Below are positions 31,884-39,997 of a stretch of DNA of 64,000 nucleotides, piece by piece. This stretch comes from Anaerostipes sp. (GTDB taxonomy: Bacteria > Bacillota > Clostridia > Lachnospirales > Lachnospiraceae), in NCBI RefSeq assembly GCF_018381315.1, contig NZ_JAGZSD010000007.1, positions 1-64,000 on the forward strand, read 5' to 3'. The notes beneath the pieces were generated by a model. The model was not told the DNA's origin. It worked only from the letters and a program-made list of their open reading frames with translations, and did not search any database. The number at the start of each line of letters is the position of its first letter. The stretch's first letter is position 1. The position numbers and the translations under genes are program-made.

Positions 31884-33167
31884 TTAGCCTATCTGCTGCA
31901 GTGCCTGGTCAAGATCTGCAATGATATCCTCAGCGTTTTCAATTCCCACGCTGAAGCGGATCAGATCCGGCTGTACTCCGGCTTCCAGCAATTCCTGATC
32001 ATTCATCTGACGATGGGTATGGCTTGCCGGATGAAGCACACAGCTTCTGGAATCTGCCACATGCGTCACAATTGCGACTAATTTTAGGCTGTCCATCATC
32101 TTGATAGAAGCCTCACGGCCGCCTTTCAGTCCGAAAGTAAGAACGCCGCAGGTACCATTCGGCATATATTTCTGTGCTCTGTCATAGTACTGGTCTTCTT
32201 CCAGCATCGGACAGTGTACCCAGGCTACTTTATCATTGTCTCTAAGCCATGCAGCCACAGCCTTGGCATTCTCACAATGCCGTGCTACCCTGAGATGCAG
32301 GGTCTCCAGTCCTATATTTAAATAAAATGCATTCTGCGGGGACTGGATTGATCCCAGATCACGCATCAGCTGTACTGTAGCTTTTGTAATATATGCACCT
32401 TTCCCAAACCGCTCCGTATAGACAACACCATGATAGGTCTCATCCGGCCGGGTCAGACAGGAGAACTTATCCTTATATGCATCCCAATCAAAATTTCCGC
32501 TGTCAACAATGGCTCCTCCCACACATACTGCATGTCCGTCCATATATTTAGTGGTCGAATGTGTCACAATGTCCGCACCCCATTCAAACGGGCGGCAGTT
32601 TATCGGTGTTGCAAAGGTATTATCAACGATCAAAGGCACTCCGTGTGCATGAGCTGCTTTTGAAAACTTATCAAAATCCAGAACAACCAAAGACGGATTT
32701 GAGATGGTCTCCCCGAATACTGCTTTTGTATTTTCTCTGAAGCAGCCATTTAATTCTTCTTCGCTGACTTCTGGATCCACAAACGTAGCTTCCACACCCA
32801 TTTTTCTCAGTGTGTGTGCAAACAGATTGTAAGTTCCCCCATAAAGGGCTGTTGTACAGATGATATGGTCTCCTGCCTCTGCGATGTTCATGATGGCATA
32901 GAAGTTGGCTGCCTGGCCGGATGAAGTAAGCATTGCCGCCACTCCTCCTTCCAGATCACAGATCTTTGCTGCCACTGCGTCGTTGGTTGGATTCTGAAGC
33001 CTTGTATAAAAATATCCGGCATCTTCCAAGTCAAAAAGACGGCCCATCTGTTCACTTGTGTCATATTTAAATGTTGTGCTCTGATATACCGGCACAACTC
33101 TCGGCTCGCCCTTTTTTGGCTCCCATCCGGACTGGATGCATTTTGTCTCAATTTTGTAATCGCTCAT
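31884..33167 (-). CDS. metY: O-acetylhomoserine sulfhydrylase (MetY)
   Basis: A 427-residue PLP enzyme that makes homocysteine from O-acetylhomoserine and sulfide. The PLP lysine is K207 in HSTTKYMDGH. SSGQAANFYAIMNI and ALYGGTYNLF are characteristic of MetY rather than of cystathionine gamma-synthase, which is shorter. It begins 14 bp after the ABC ATPase gene and is the last gene of that transcript. This hints that the transporter handles a sulfur amino acid or a related compound, but that is only context. No SAM riboswitch or S-box was found. Confidence 0.92.
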   Translation of the reverse strand: MSDYKIETKCIQSGWEPKKGEPRVVPVYQSTTFKYDTSEQMGRLFDLEDAGYFYTRLQNPTNDAVAAKICDLEGGVAAMLTSSGQAANFYAIMNIAEAGDHIICTTALYGGTYNLFAHTLRKMGVEATFVDPEVSEEELNGCFRENTKAVFGETISNPSLVVLDFDKFSKAAHAHGVPLIVDNTFATPINCRPFEWGADIVTHSTTKYMDGHAVCVGGAIVDSGNFDWDAYKDKFSCLTRPDETYHGVVYTERFGKGAYITKATVQLMRDLGSIQSPQNAFYLNIGLETLHLRVARHCENAKAVAAWLRDNDKVAWVHCPMLEEDQYYDRAQKYMPNGTCGVLTFGLKGGREASIKMMDSLKLVAIVTHVADSRSCVLHPASHTHRQMNDQELLEAGVQPDLIRFSVGIENAEDIIADLDQALQQIG

Positions 33168-33181
33168 CTTCCTGCTTCCTC

Positions 33182-33976
33182 CTATGATAATAACATTCTG
33201 TCATTTGCAAAGTCTTCTCCGCTTGTTTCTTCAAACTTCTGCAGAAGATCCGGAACCTTCAGATTCTTTTTCTCTTCTCCTGAAACATCGTAGATAATCT
33301 GTCCGCTGTTCATCATAATGAGGCGGTTTCCGATACGGATCGCATCTTTCATATTATGAGTTACCATCATGGCGGTCAGTCCGTCCCTTGCAATGATTTT
33401 CTCCGTAAGCTCCAGCACTTTTTTGGCAGTCTTAGGATCCAGTGCTGCTGTATGCTCATCTAAAAGCAGAAGGCTTGGCTTATTCAGCGTCGCCATGAGC
33501 AGTGTCAGAGCCTGTCTCTGTCCTCCTGACAAAAGTCCCACCTTGGATGTCAGACGGTCCTCCAGTCCCAAATCCAGCATCGCCAGTTTTTCTTTGTACA
33601 GCTTTTTTTCACTCTTCGTGATACCCCAGCGCAGTCCGCGGTTTTTCCCCCGGCGGTGTGCCATAGCCATATTTTCCTGAATCTCCATCCCTGCCGCAGT
33701 ACCCATCATAGGATCCTGAAACACACGCCCGAGCATATAAGCGCGTTTATGTTCCGGCAGATCAGAAATATCTTTTCCATCCAAAAGAATCGTTCCCTGG
33801 TCAATCGGATATACACCGGCGATCATATTAAGCATCGTTGATTTACCGGCTCCGTTTCCTCCGATCACAGTCACAAAATCACCCGGATTTAAGTGAAGAT
33901 TGATCCCGTTAAGCGCCTTTTTTTCATTGACGGTCCCTCTGTTGAATGTCTTATGCACATCAATGATGTTTAACAT
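33182..33976 (-). CDS. ABC transporter ATP-binding protein
   Basis: A 264-residue ATPase. Walker A is GGNGAGKS (39-46), the signature is LLSGGQRQALTLL, Walker B is LLLLDEHTAALD and the H-loop is MVTHNM. It overlaps the end of the permease gene by 7 bp and energises that permease. The set (PF04392-type binding protein, LivH/RbsC-like permease, this ATPase) resembles TrpXYZ transporters of streptococci; the substrate here is unproven. Confidence 0.9.
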   Translation of the reverse strand: MLNIIDVHKTFNRGTVNEKKALNGINLHLNPGDFVTVIGGNGAGKSTMLNMIAGVYPIDQGTILLDGKDISDLPEHKRAYMLGRVFQDPMMGTAAGMEIQENMAMAHRRGKNRGLRWGITKSEKKLYKEKLAMLDLGLEDRLTSKVGLLSGGQRQALTLLMATLNKPSLLLLDEHTAALDPKTAKKVLELTEKIIARDGLTAMMVTHNMKDAIRIGNRLIMMNSGQIIYDVSGEEKKNLKVPDLLQKFEETSGEDFANDRMLLS

Positions 33977-34884
33977 GTGGTGTTCCCTCCTTTTCCAGGA
34001 ATTCTTTTCTGGGAATATCTCGCCCTGATTGCCGGGATTCCCAAAGCCAATGCTACGACTAATGCTGTAAACAGCTTCATATCATCCGTGCTCAGTCCCA
34101 TATACAGAACAAGCGAGATGATCATACGGTAAATGATTGATCCGAACACAACGGATGCCAGAATATACATAAAATTAAACCGCTTGCCGAAAATAACTTC
34201 CCCTATCACAATGGATGCCAGACCGATGACGATAGCCCCGGTTCCCATCTTAATGTCGCCGTAGCCCTGGCTTTGTCCCACTAGTGCGCCGGACACAGAG
34301 ATCATTCCATTGGAAATGACCAGGCCAATCACCTTAGATGTATTTGTATTTGCTCCCAGAGCGCGGACCATATACTCGTTATTTCCGGTTGCCCTCAGGG
34401 CACATCCAATTTCGGTTCCGCAGAACCAGTAGATACACAGCACTACAAAGATACTAATGACAGCCCCCACAAGCAGGGTGGCCATTGTCTGATCCAGCTT
34501 CAGTGCATCAATCGCCTGGGTAAATGCAGTATCTTCTCCAAGCAGAGAAGTATTCGGCTGCCCCATGATCCGTATATTGACCGAATACAGTGCAATCATA
34601 GTCAAAATACCAGCCAGAATTGCAGGAATCTTTAACTTTGTATGTAAAAAACCGGTGACTGCTCCTGCTGCCATACCTGCTGCCAATGCAATAATAAGAG
34701 ATACAAAAGGGTTCACCCCTTTTACAATCATAACTGCGCTGATGCAGCCCCCGAGGGCAAAGGTACCTTCACAGGACAAATCCGGAATATCCAGTATCCT
34801 GAATGTAATATAGACACCAAGCGCCATAATCCCCCACAGTGTACCCTGGGCAATCGCACTTTGCATGTTAACTGCTAAATCCAT
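33970..34884 (-). CDS. ABC transporter permease
   Basis: A 304-residue membrane protein of the branched-chain-amino-acid permease superfamily with eight to nine membrane helices. The N-terminal segment (AQGTLWGIMALGVYITFRIL) and GNNEYMVRALGANT match this group. GAAAAGGAG precedes the ATG. It has its own extended -10 promoter upstream (34925) and is separated from the binding-protein gene by a terminator and R element copy 3. The permease can therefore be transcribed separately from its binding protein. Confidence 0.9.
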   Translation of the reverse strand: MDLAVNMQSAIAQGTLWGIMALGVYITFRILDIPDLSCEGTFALGGCISAVMIVKGVNPFVSLIIALAAGMAAGAVTGFLHTKLKIPAILAGILTMIALYSVNIRIMGQPNTSLLGEDTAFTQAIDALKLDQTMATLLVGAVISIFVVLCIYWFCGTEIGCALRATGNNEYMVRALGANTNTSKVIGLVISNGMISVSGALVGQSQGYGDIKMGTGAIVIGLASIVIGEVIFGKRFNFMYILASVVFGSIIYRMIISLVLYMGLSTDDMKLFTALVVALALGIPAIRARYSQKRIPGKGGNTTC

Positions 34885-34924
34885 TCTTCTTCTCCTTTTC
34901 TTACTTTACTATTCACGAGAATTT

Positions 34925-34933
34925 ATTATACCA
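34925..34933 (-). promoter_or_regulatory. Extended -10 promoter of the permease-ATPase-metY unit
   Basis: TGGTATAAT on the minus strand, 41 bp before the permease start. The -35 region is poor. It lies just downstream of R element copy 3 in the direction of transcription. Confidence 0.55.
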
Positions 34934-34973
34934 CGATTTAAGACTTTGCACCAGTAAAGTTCCGTGAACAGGG

Positions 34974-35013
34974 CTTTTTATTTCATAGGACACACTTTCC
35001 TATGAAATAAAAA
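34974..35013 (+). repeat. R element, copy 3 (hairpin part only)
   Basis: CTTTTTATTTCATAGGA and its complement form a perfect 15-bp stem (34976-34990 with 34998-35012) with loop CACACTT. The conserved GCGCATCCTGCAC segment is absent and the loop no longer matches an upstream AGTGC. The A-rich end is the U-tract of the binding-protein terminator. Confidence 0.75.
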
Positions 35014-35047
35014 AGCTGTCCTCTTTCCAGAATAAAAGAAGACAGCT
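35008..35047 (-). terminator. Terminator after the first binding-protein gene
   Basis: AGCTGTCTTCT pairs with AGAGGACAGCT (one G-U) in minus-strand RNA, followed by six T from R element copy 3. It should reduce transcription from the binding protein into the permease gene. Confidence 0.85.
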
Positions 35048-35083
35048 TCTGCATTTTATTTTATGTCCAAAAGGGACACGCAT

Positions 35084-36100
35084 TTATTTTTTCTTTTCTG
35101 TAATCGTTGTCACCATCTTGGCTTTTTTCTCTAAATCTTTCGGAACTTTAATACCCAGCTTCTTTACAGTATCTTTATTGATGATTAAGTCAGCATTTGT
35201 CTGATATTCAATTGGCATTGTCTTTGTTTCTGCTTTGCCTTCCAGAATTTTCACTGCCTGTGCTGCTGTCTGTTTTCCAAGTTCATAGTAGTTAATTCCG
35301 TATGTAGCAAGTCCGCCGCCGGTACACATACCCTCTTCTCCTACAATAACCGGGATCTTAGCCTCATTGGCAACCATGGAAACTGTATTCATTCCGGCTG
35401 CAATCAGGTTGTCGGTAGGTGCATAGATCGCATCAACTTTTCCCTTGAGAGATTCTACAACTTGACGGATCTCGCTGGATTCAGACACGGTTGCATCCAC
35501 AGTCTCAAATCCTAATTTCTTTGCTTCTTTCTTTGCCATAGCAATCTGGATCTTAGAGTTAGCCTCTGCTGAACAGTATAACATCGCTACCTTCTTGGTT
35601 TTCGGAAGCATCTGTTTTAACAGTTCCATCTGTTTTTTCACAGGTGTCAGGTCAGAAGTTCCGGAAACATTATTTCCCGGCTCTTTATTGCTCTTGACAA
35701 GTTTGGATGCCGCCGGATCTGTGACTGCTGTCACCAGGATCGGAATATCTTTTGACTCATTGGCCATAGCCTGTGCTGCCGGTGTTGCGATTGCCAGCAC
35801 CAGGTCACACTTGTCACTTACAAACTGGGATGCGATCGTCTGGCAGTTAGACTGCTCATTCTGGGCATTTTTATATTCAATCTTGATCTTGTCTCCATCT
35901 TTATATCCAGCCTCTTCCAGGCCTTCTTTAAAGCCTTTGTATGCAGCATCTAAAGCAGCATGCTCTGTCAGCTGAACAACTCCGACTTTCTTTTGTTCTT
36001 TGTCTGCACTTTCTTTCTTGTCTCCGCCCCCGCATCCAGAGAGTACTGCTGCACTCATCACGGCTGCAAGGCCCATAGCCATTACTTTTTTCATTCTCAT
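35084..36100 (-). CDS. ABC substrate-binding lipoprotein, PF04392 type (paralogue 1)
   Basis: A 338-residue lipoprotein. The signal ends in VLSGCGGG with the lipid-modified cysteine near residue 23. The binding fold has QLTEHAALDAAYKGF, QTIASQFV, AIATPAAQAMA, DATVSESSEIRQVV and PVIVGEEGMCTGGG. Members of this family bind tryptophan, tyrosine or other small ligands. GGAGG precedes the ATG. It has its own consensus promoter (36157-36185). The neighbouring gene encodes a close paralogue, so a tandem duplication is likely. Confidence 0.9.
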   Translation of the reverse strand: MRMKKVMAMGLAAVMSAAVLSGCGGGDKKESADKEQKKVGVVQLTEHAALDAAYKGFKEGLEEAGYKDGDKIKIEYKNAQNEQSNCQTIASQFVSDKCDLVLAIATPAAQAMANESKDIPILVTAVTDPAASKLVKSNKEPGNNVSGTSDLTPVKKQMELLKQMLPKTKKVAMLYCSAEANSKIQIAMAKKEAKKLGFETVDATVSESSEIRQVVESLKGKVDAIYAPTDNLIAAGMNTVSMVANEAKIPVIVGEEGMCTGGGLATYGINYYELGKQTAAQAVKILEGKAETKTMPIEYQTNADLIINKDTVKKLGIKVPKDLEKKAKMVTTITEKKK

Positions 36101-36149
36101 AACTCTTTCCTCCGTCCTTATTGTTGCGCCGGCACTTCAGCGCTTTTAT

Positions 36150-36185
36150 GTGCTAAATTATAGCACTGCCGCCTCCCAATGTCAA
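36150..36185 (-). promoter_or_regulatory. SigA promoter with a dyad over the -10
   Basis: TTGACA (36180-36185) and TATAAT (36157-36162) are 17 bp apart on the minus strand. A perfect inverted repeat, GTGCTA-TAATT-TAGCAC (36150-36166), covers the -10, which would suit a repressor. The regulator is unknown. Confidence 0.75.
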
Positions 36186-36212
36186 GCAGCGAAGATAAGT
36201 GCAGTTTTCAGA

Positions 36213-36298
36213 AGGCAAATAATTTCTCTGTGCATTTGTGCGCATCCTGCACGGAGTGCTTTTTATTTCATAGGACGCACTTTCCTAATAAAATAAAG
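36213..36298 (+). repeat. R element, copy 4 (full length, hairpin partly decayed)
   Basis: It matches copy 1 over AGGCAAATAATTTCTCTGTG and ATTTGTGCGCATCCTGCAC. The hairpin arm 36283-36297 (TCCTAATAAAATAAA) has drifted, so the stem is imperfect. The AGTGC/GCACT complementarity is kept. It lies between the terminator of paralogue 2 and the promoter of paralogue 1. Confidence 0.82.
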
Positions 36299-36328
36299 GA
36301 CTGCCCCGGTCACCCGGGGCAGTCCTTT
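36295..36328 (-). terminator. Terminator after the second binding-protein gene
   Basis: AAAGGACTGCCCCGG and its exact complement give a 15-bp stem with loop of 4; it begins at the stop codon. The T-rich tail (CCTTTATTTTA) on the minus strand runs into R element copy 4. Confidence 0.9.
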
Positions 36329-37325
36329 ATTTGCTCTTATTCTGTGTTTTGACAAATCTGGCTTTGGCCTTTAATTCATTGGGAACCTGTATCCCAAGCT
36401 TCTTTACCTGATCCTCATTGATGATCAAATCATATTGGTTCTGATATCCTATCGGCATCTCGGAGACATTTTTCCTGCCTTCCAGTATGTCCTCAGCCTG
36501 TTTTGCGGTCTGTTTCCCAAGCCGGTAATAATTGATGCCGTATGTGGCAAGACCGCCTCCTGTACAGAGTGCTTCCTCACCAACAATCACAGGAATCTTG
36601 TCTTCATTGGCAACCATAGTAACCGTATTCATGCTGGCGGATATAATATTATCCGTCGGAACATAGATCACATCTGCCTTGCCCTTTAAAGATTCAACGA
36701 CCTGCCGTATCTCACTCGATTCAGACACAGTTGCATCCATTGTCTGAAAGCCTTGTGCCTCAGCTGCTGCTTTTGCCTGCTTTACCTGCAGGACAGAATT
36801 GGCTTCTGCAGAGCAATAGAGGAACGCTGCCTTCTTTGCTTTTGGCACCAGCTTTTTAATCAATCCGATCTGGTCTTTTACCGGGGCCATATCAGATGTC
36901 CCTGACACGTTCGTACCCGGTTTTTTATTGTCCTTCACCAGTTTGGATGCCTGATGGTCCGTCACAGCCGTAGCCAGAATGGGAATGTCCTTTGTCTCCG
37001 TAGCCATAGCCTGTGCTGCCGGAGTTGCAATCGCCAGCACCAGATCACATCTGCTCCCCACAAACTGAGAAGCGATGGTCTGGCAGTTAGACTGGTCATT
37101 CTGGGCATTTTTATACTGTATCTCTATCGTTTTGCCGTCCACATAACCGTCTTCTTTCAGACCGTCAATAAATCCTTTTCTGGCGTCATTCAGCGCATCG
37201 TGCTCTACCAGCTGCAGAATCCCGATCCGCTTTACACTGTCTGATTTTTTCTTTGCACATCCTGTAAAAGCCATCACAGCCGCAAACACTGCCAGGATGC
37301 CAAACACTTGTGCTTTTCTTCTCAT
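36327..37325 (-). CDS. ABC substrate-binding lipoprotein, PF04392 type (paralogue 2)
   Basis: A 332-residue lipoprotein (lipobox around AFTGCAKKK, cysteine 23) very similar to the 35084-36100 product along its whole length: QNDQSNCQTIASQFVG, LAIATPAAQAMA, DATVSESSEIRQVVESLKG and VIVGEEALCTGGGLA. It starts 8 bp after the pnp stop with an AGGA site and no promoter of its own is visible, so it appears to ride on the pnp transcript and ends at a strong terminator. It may serve the same permease with a different ligand or affinity. Confidence 0.9.
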   Translation of the reverse strand: MRRKAQVFGILAVFAAVMAFTGCAKKKSDSVKRIGILQLVEHDALNDARKGFIDGLKEDGYVDGKTIEIQYKNAQNDQSNCQTIASQFVGSRCDLVLAIATPAAQAMATETKDIPILATAVTDHQASKLVKDNKKPGTNVSGTSDMAPVKDQIGLIKKLVPKAKKAAFLYCSAEANSVLQVKQAKAAAEAQGFQTMDATVSESSEIRQVVESLKGKADVIYVPTDNIISASMNTVTMVANEDKIPVIVGEEALCTGGGLATYGINYYRLGKQTAKQAEDILEGRKNVSEMPIGYQNQYDLIINEDQVKKLGIQVPNELKAKARFVKTQNKSK

Positions 37326-37333
37326 AATCTGTC

Positions 37334-39421
37334 CTATGATAATTTTTCTTCCAGTTTTAAGTTAATTCTGCCCATCTTGTCAATTTCCAGAACCTTGACG
37401 GCAACACGGTCTCCGATGTTTACCACATCTTCTACTTTTTCTACGCGTTCCTTGGCAAGCTTGGAAATATGGATCAGTCCGTCTTTGTTCGGTGAAACCT
37501 GTACAAAAGCACCGAACTGCATAATTCTTACAACTTCACCCTCGTAGATATCTCCCACGTTCAGAGGTTCTACAATGGATTTGATGATGCCGATGGCTTT
37601 GTCGATCATTTCCTGGTCTTCGCTTAAAATGTCTACTCTTCCGGACTCATCAATATCAATTTTAACACCTGTCTCATCAATGATTGCATTGATGGTCTTG
37701 CCCTGTTTTCCGATAACCTCAGAAATTTTCTCAGGATCAATGGTGTACTGGGAAATCTTAGGCGCATACTTTCCTACATGGTCTCTTGCAGTTCCGATCA
37801 CCGGATTCATAACTTCATGGAGGATATAAGTTCTTGCTTCCTTCGTTCTGGCAATAGCTTCACGGATAATCTGATCTGTCAGTCCGTGGATTTTAATATC
37901 CATCTGGATAGCTGTGATACCCTTGTCAGTTCCTGCCACCTTAAAGTCCATGTCTCCGAAGAAATCTTCCAGACCCTGGATATCCGTAAGAATCAGATAA
38001 TCATCATCTGTGTCCCCTGTGACTAAGCCTACAGAAATACCTGCCACCGGTGCTTTCACCGGCACACCTGCTGCCATCAGTGACAGAGAGGATGCACAGA
38101 TGCTTCCCTGAGAAGTAGATCCGTTGGACTCCATAATCTCAGATACAGTACGGATTGCATATGGGAACTCATCTTCTGAAGGCAGAACAGGAATCAAAGC
38201 ACGTTCTGCTAAGGCTCCGTGTCCGATTTCTCTTCGTCCCGGCCCTCTGCTCGGTCTTGTTTCCCCTACTGAATAAGACGGGAAGTTATAATGGTGCATA
38301 TAGCGCTTGCTTGTCTCTTCTTGGTCCATTCCGTCCAGTCTCTGGGCTTCTGAAAGGGAACCTAACGTGGTCACTGTCATAACCTGTGTCTGGCCTCTCT
38401 GGAACAGGGCAGAACCATGGACTCTTGGGAGACAGTCAACCTCTGCTGCAAGATGGCGGATCTGAGTGATATCTCTTCCGTCCGGACGTTTTTTATCCTT
38501 CAGGATCATTTTTCTTACCGTTTTTTTCTGGAAAGTATAGACAGCTTCTCCTATCTGGGAAAGCCATTCTTCCTTATCCGCATAGCGCTCTGCCAGCTTT
38601 TCTTCAATGCCGCGGATATTTTCCTCCCTCACCTGCTTTTCATCGGTGAAGACTGCTTCTTCCATAGCTTCCGGAGTAATAAAGGAAACCATATCTTCGT
38701 ACATTTCCTGATCAATCTCATGATGTTCATATTCATGCTTTTCCTTTCCGCATTCCGCTACAATTGTATCGATAAATGCGATGATCTCTTTGTTCACCTC
38801 ATGTGCTTTAAAGATCGCCTGAAGCATTACGTCTTCCGGCACTTCGTTTGCGCCGGCTTCAATCATGATAACCTTATCTCTTGTTGATGCCACGGTCAGT
38901 GCCATCTCAGATACTTCCTTCTGTGCCGCAGTCGGATTAATGATGAACTCTCCTTCGATCAATCCCACCATAGTGGATGCTGTCGGTCCGTCAAAAGGAA
39001 TATCTGAAATACATGTTGCAATGGCAGATCCAAGCATGGCTGTCAATTCCGGGCTGCAGTCCGGATCCACAGACATAACAAGGTTGTCCAGCAGAACATC
39101 ATTTCTGTAATCTTTCGGAAACAGAGGACGCATAGGGCGGTCGATCACGCGGTCTGTGAGGATCGCATTTTCAGAAGGTCTTGCCTCTCTCTTTAAAAAT
39201 CCTCCCGGAATCTTGCCTACTGCGTACTGTTTTTCTTCATACTCAACACTCAGCGGAAAGAAATCAATTCCGTCCCTTGGCTTGTCGGAAGCTGTAGCTG
39301 TGGAAAGAACCACGGTGTCTCCGTAGTGCATAAATGCCGCACCGTTTGCCTGCGCAGCCACACGTCCCACCTCTACGGTCAATTTCCGTCCTGCAAGATC
39401 CATACTAAATTCTTTTACCAT
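37334..39421 (-). CDS. pnp: Polyribonucleotide nucleotidyltransferase (PNPase)
   Basis: A 695-residue phosphorolytic 3'-5' exoribonuclease of RNA turnover. Two RNase PH domains (about 10-230 and 310-540) are followed by a KH domain (VIGKQGKTINAIIDETG, near 563) and an S1 domain (GDIYEGEVVRIMQFGAFVQ, about 625-690). TRPSRGPGRREIGHGALAERAL carries the phosphate site. GGAG precedes the ATG. It has its own promoter (39547) and a large structured leader, and follows rpsO. A binding-protein gene follows it by 8 bp. Confidence 0.97.
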   Translation of the reverse strand: MVKEFSMDLAGRKLTVEVGRVAAQANGAAFMHYGDTVVLSTATASDKPRDGIDFFPLSVEYEEKQYAVGKIPGGFLKREARPSENAILTDRVIDRPMRPLFPKDYRNDVLLDNLVMSVDPDCSPELTAMLGSAIATCISDIPFDGPTASTMVGLIEGEFIINPTAAQKEVSEMALTVASTRDKVIMIEAGANEVPEDVMLQAIFKAHEVNKEIIAFIDTIVAECGKEKHEYEHHEIDQEMYEDMVSFITPEAMEEAVFTDEKQVREENIRGIEEKLAERYADKEEWLSQIGEAVYTFQKKTVRKMILKDKKRPDGRDITQIRHLAAEVDCLPRVHGSALFQRGQTQVMTVTTLGSLSEAQRLDGMDQEETSKRYMHHYNFPSYSVGETRPSRGPGRREIGHGALAERALIPVLPSEDEFPYAIRTVSEIMESNGSTSQGSICASSLSLMAAGVPVKAPVAGISVGLVTGDTDDDYLILTDIQGLEDFFGDMDFKVAGTDKGITAIQMDIKIHGLTDQIIREAIARTKEARTYILHEVMNPVIGTARDHVGKYAPKISQYTIDPEKISEVIGKQGKTINAIIDETGVKIDIDESGRVDILSEDQEMIDKAIGIIKSIVEPLNVGDIYEGEVVRIMQFGAFVQVSPNKDGLIHISKLAKERVEKVEDVVNIGDRVAVKVLEIDKMGRINLKLEEKLS

Positions 39422-39433
39422 ATTTATTTCTCC

Positions 39434-39535
39434 TTAAATATCAATATTTAAAAGACGCCGAAACAACTAAGCGGCCCACAGCTCTGTATCCTTTTATAGG
39501 TATGGACTCCTTAGTAGTCTCGGAATACGTCTTTT
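39434..39535 (-). ncRNA. Structured leader of pnp (long stem plus SD-proximal hairpin)
   Basis: In minus-strand RNA, AAAAGACG pairs with CGUCUUUU (39528-39535 with 39450-39457). Beyond a 4-base bulge, 14 bases starting CCGAGAC pair with the segment ending UUUCGG, with only one U-U mismatch and one G-U. The whole makes about 22 bp of duplex. A second hairpin UUAAAUAU-UG-AUAUUUAA (39434-39451) abuts the AAGGAG ribosome site and partly competes with the base of the first stem. E. coli pnp has an RNase III-cut leader stem used in autoregulation; the parallel is an inference. Confidence 0.7.
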
Positions 39536-39546
39536 ACAACTTTTTT

Positions 39547-39554
39547 ATTGTATC
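39547..39554 (-). promoter_or_regulatory. Extended -10 promoter of pnp
   Basis: TGATACAAT on the minus strand between the rpsO terminator and the leader stem. The -35 is poor (TTCTTT at 17 bp). The predicted start is about 12 bases before the leader stem. Confidence 0.55.
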
Positions 39555-39564
39555 ATAACTATAC

Positions 39565-39597
39565 CAAAAAAAGAAGACAGGAATTTCAATTCCTGTC
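39565..39597 (-). terminator. Terminator after rpsO
   Basis: GACAGGAATT and AATTCCTGTC form a perfect 10-bp stem, followed by TTCTTTTTTT on the minus strand. It lies 12 bp after the rpsO stop, so pnp depends at least partly on its own promoter. Confidence 0.85.
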
Positions 39598-39609
39598 CCC
39601 ATAATTCGG

Positions 39610-39876
39610 CTATTTTCTCAGTCCGAGTCTCTCGATCAGTGCACGGTATCTTGCAACATCCTTATTTTTTAAGTATGCTAAAAGATTACGTCTCTTACCT
39701 ACCATCTTTAACAGACCTCTTCTGGAATGATGATCCTTCTTGTGCATGTCAAAATGCTCCTGAAGTTCTTCAATCCTTGCAGTAAGAATTGCAATCTGTA
39801 CTTCCGGTGAACCAGTGTCATTGGCATCCCTTCCGAAATCTGCAACGATCTGTTTTTTCTTTTCTGATGAAATCAT
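39610..39876 (-). CDS. rpsO: 30S ribosomal protein S15
   Basis: An 88-residue primary 16S rRNA-binding protein. The family signature is LQEHFDMHKKDHHSRRGLLKMV-like (about 38-59), with GRDANDTGSPEVQIA near the N-terminus and the C-terminal YRALIERLGLRK. AGGAGG precedes the ATG. A consensus promoter overlaps the intergenic start (39966-39994), and the 80-base leader between contains a CGGAG/CTCCG hairpin that could be the S15 autoregulatory site. The rpsO-pnp order is widely conserved. Confidence 0.97.
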   Translation of the reverse strand: MISSEKKKQIVADFGRDANDTGSPEVQIAILTARIEELQEHFDMHKKDHHSRRGLLKMVGKRRNLLAYLKNKDVARYRALIERLGLRK

Positions 39877-39896
39877 TTTGTTTCCTCCTTAAATAA

Positions 39897-39994
39897 ATTA
39901 GTTAGCCGCCAGATACTAAGACTTGGTCGGAGAACTCCGAAATCTGAGTACCGGTCAACTTGATGAGTATATCACAGAAAAATTCTCTTGTAAA
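39897..39994 (-). promoter_or_regulatory. rpsO promoter and leader
   Basis: TTTACA (39989-39994) and TATACT (39966-39971) are 17 bp apart on the minus strand, starting 3 bp after the proC stop. The leader contains a CGGAG-TT-CTCCG hairpin flanked by TTGACCGG and CCGACCAA. S15 represses its own mRNA in several bacteria by binding leader structures of various shapes; whether it does so here is unknown. Confidence 0.65.
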
Positions 39995-39997
39995 GAC

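Noticed and set aside
33168..33181. Possible S-box/SAM riboswitch or T-box for metY
   Set aside because: Only 14 bp separate metY from the ATPase gene, and no riboswitch-like structure was found in the leaders at 34885-35083 or 36101-36326.
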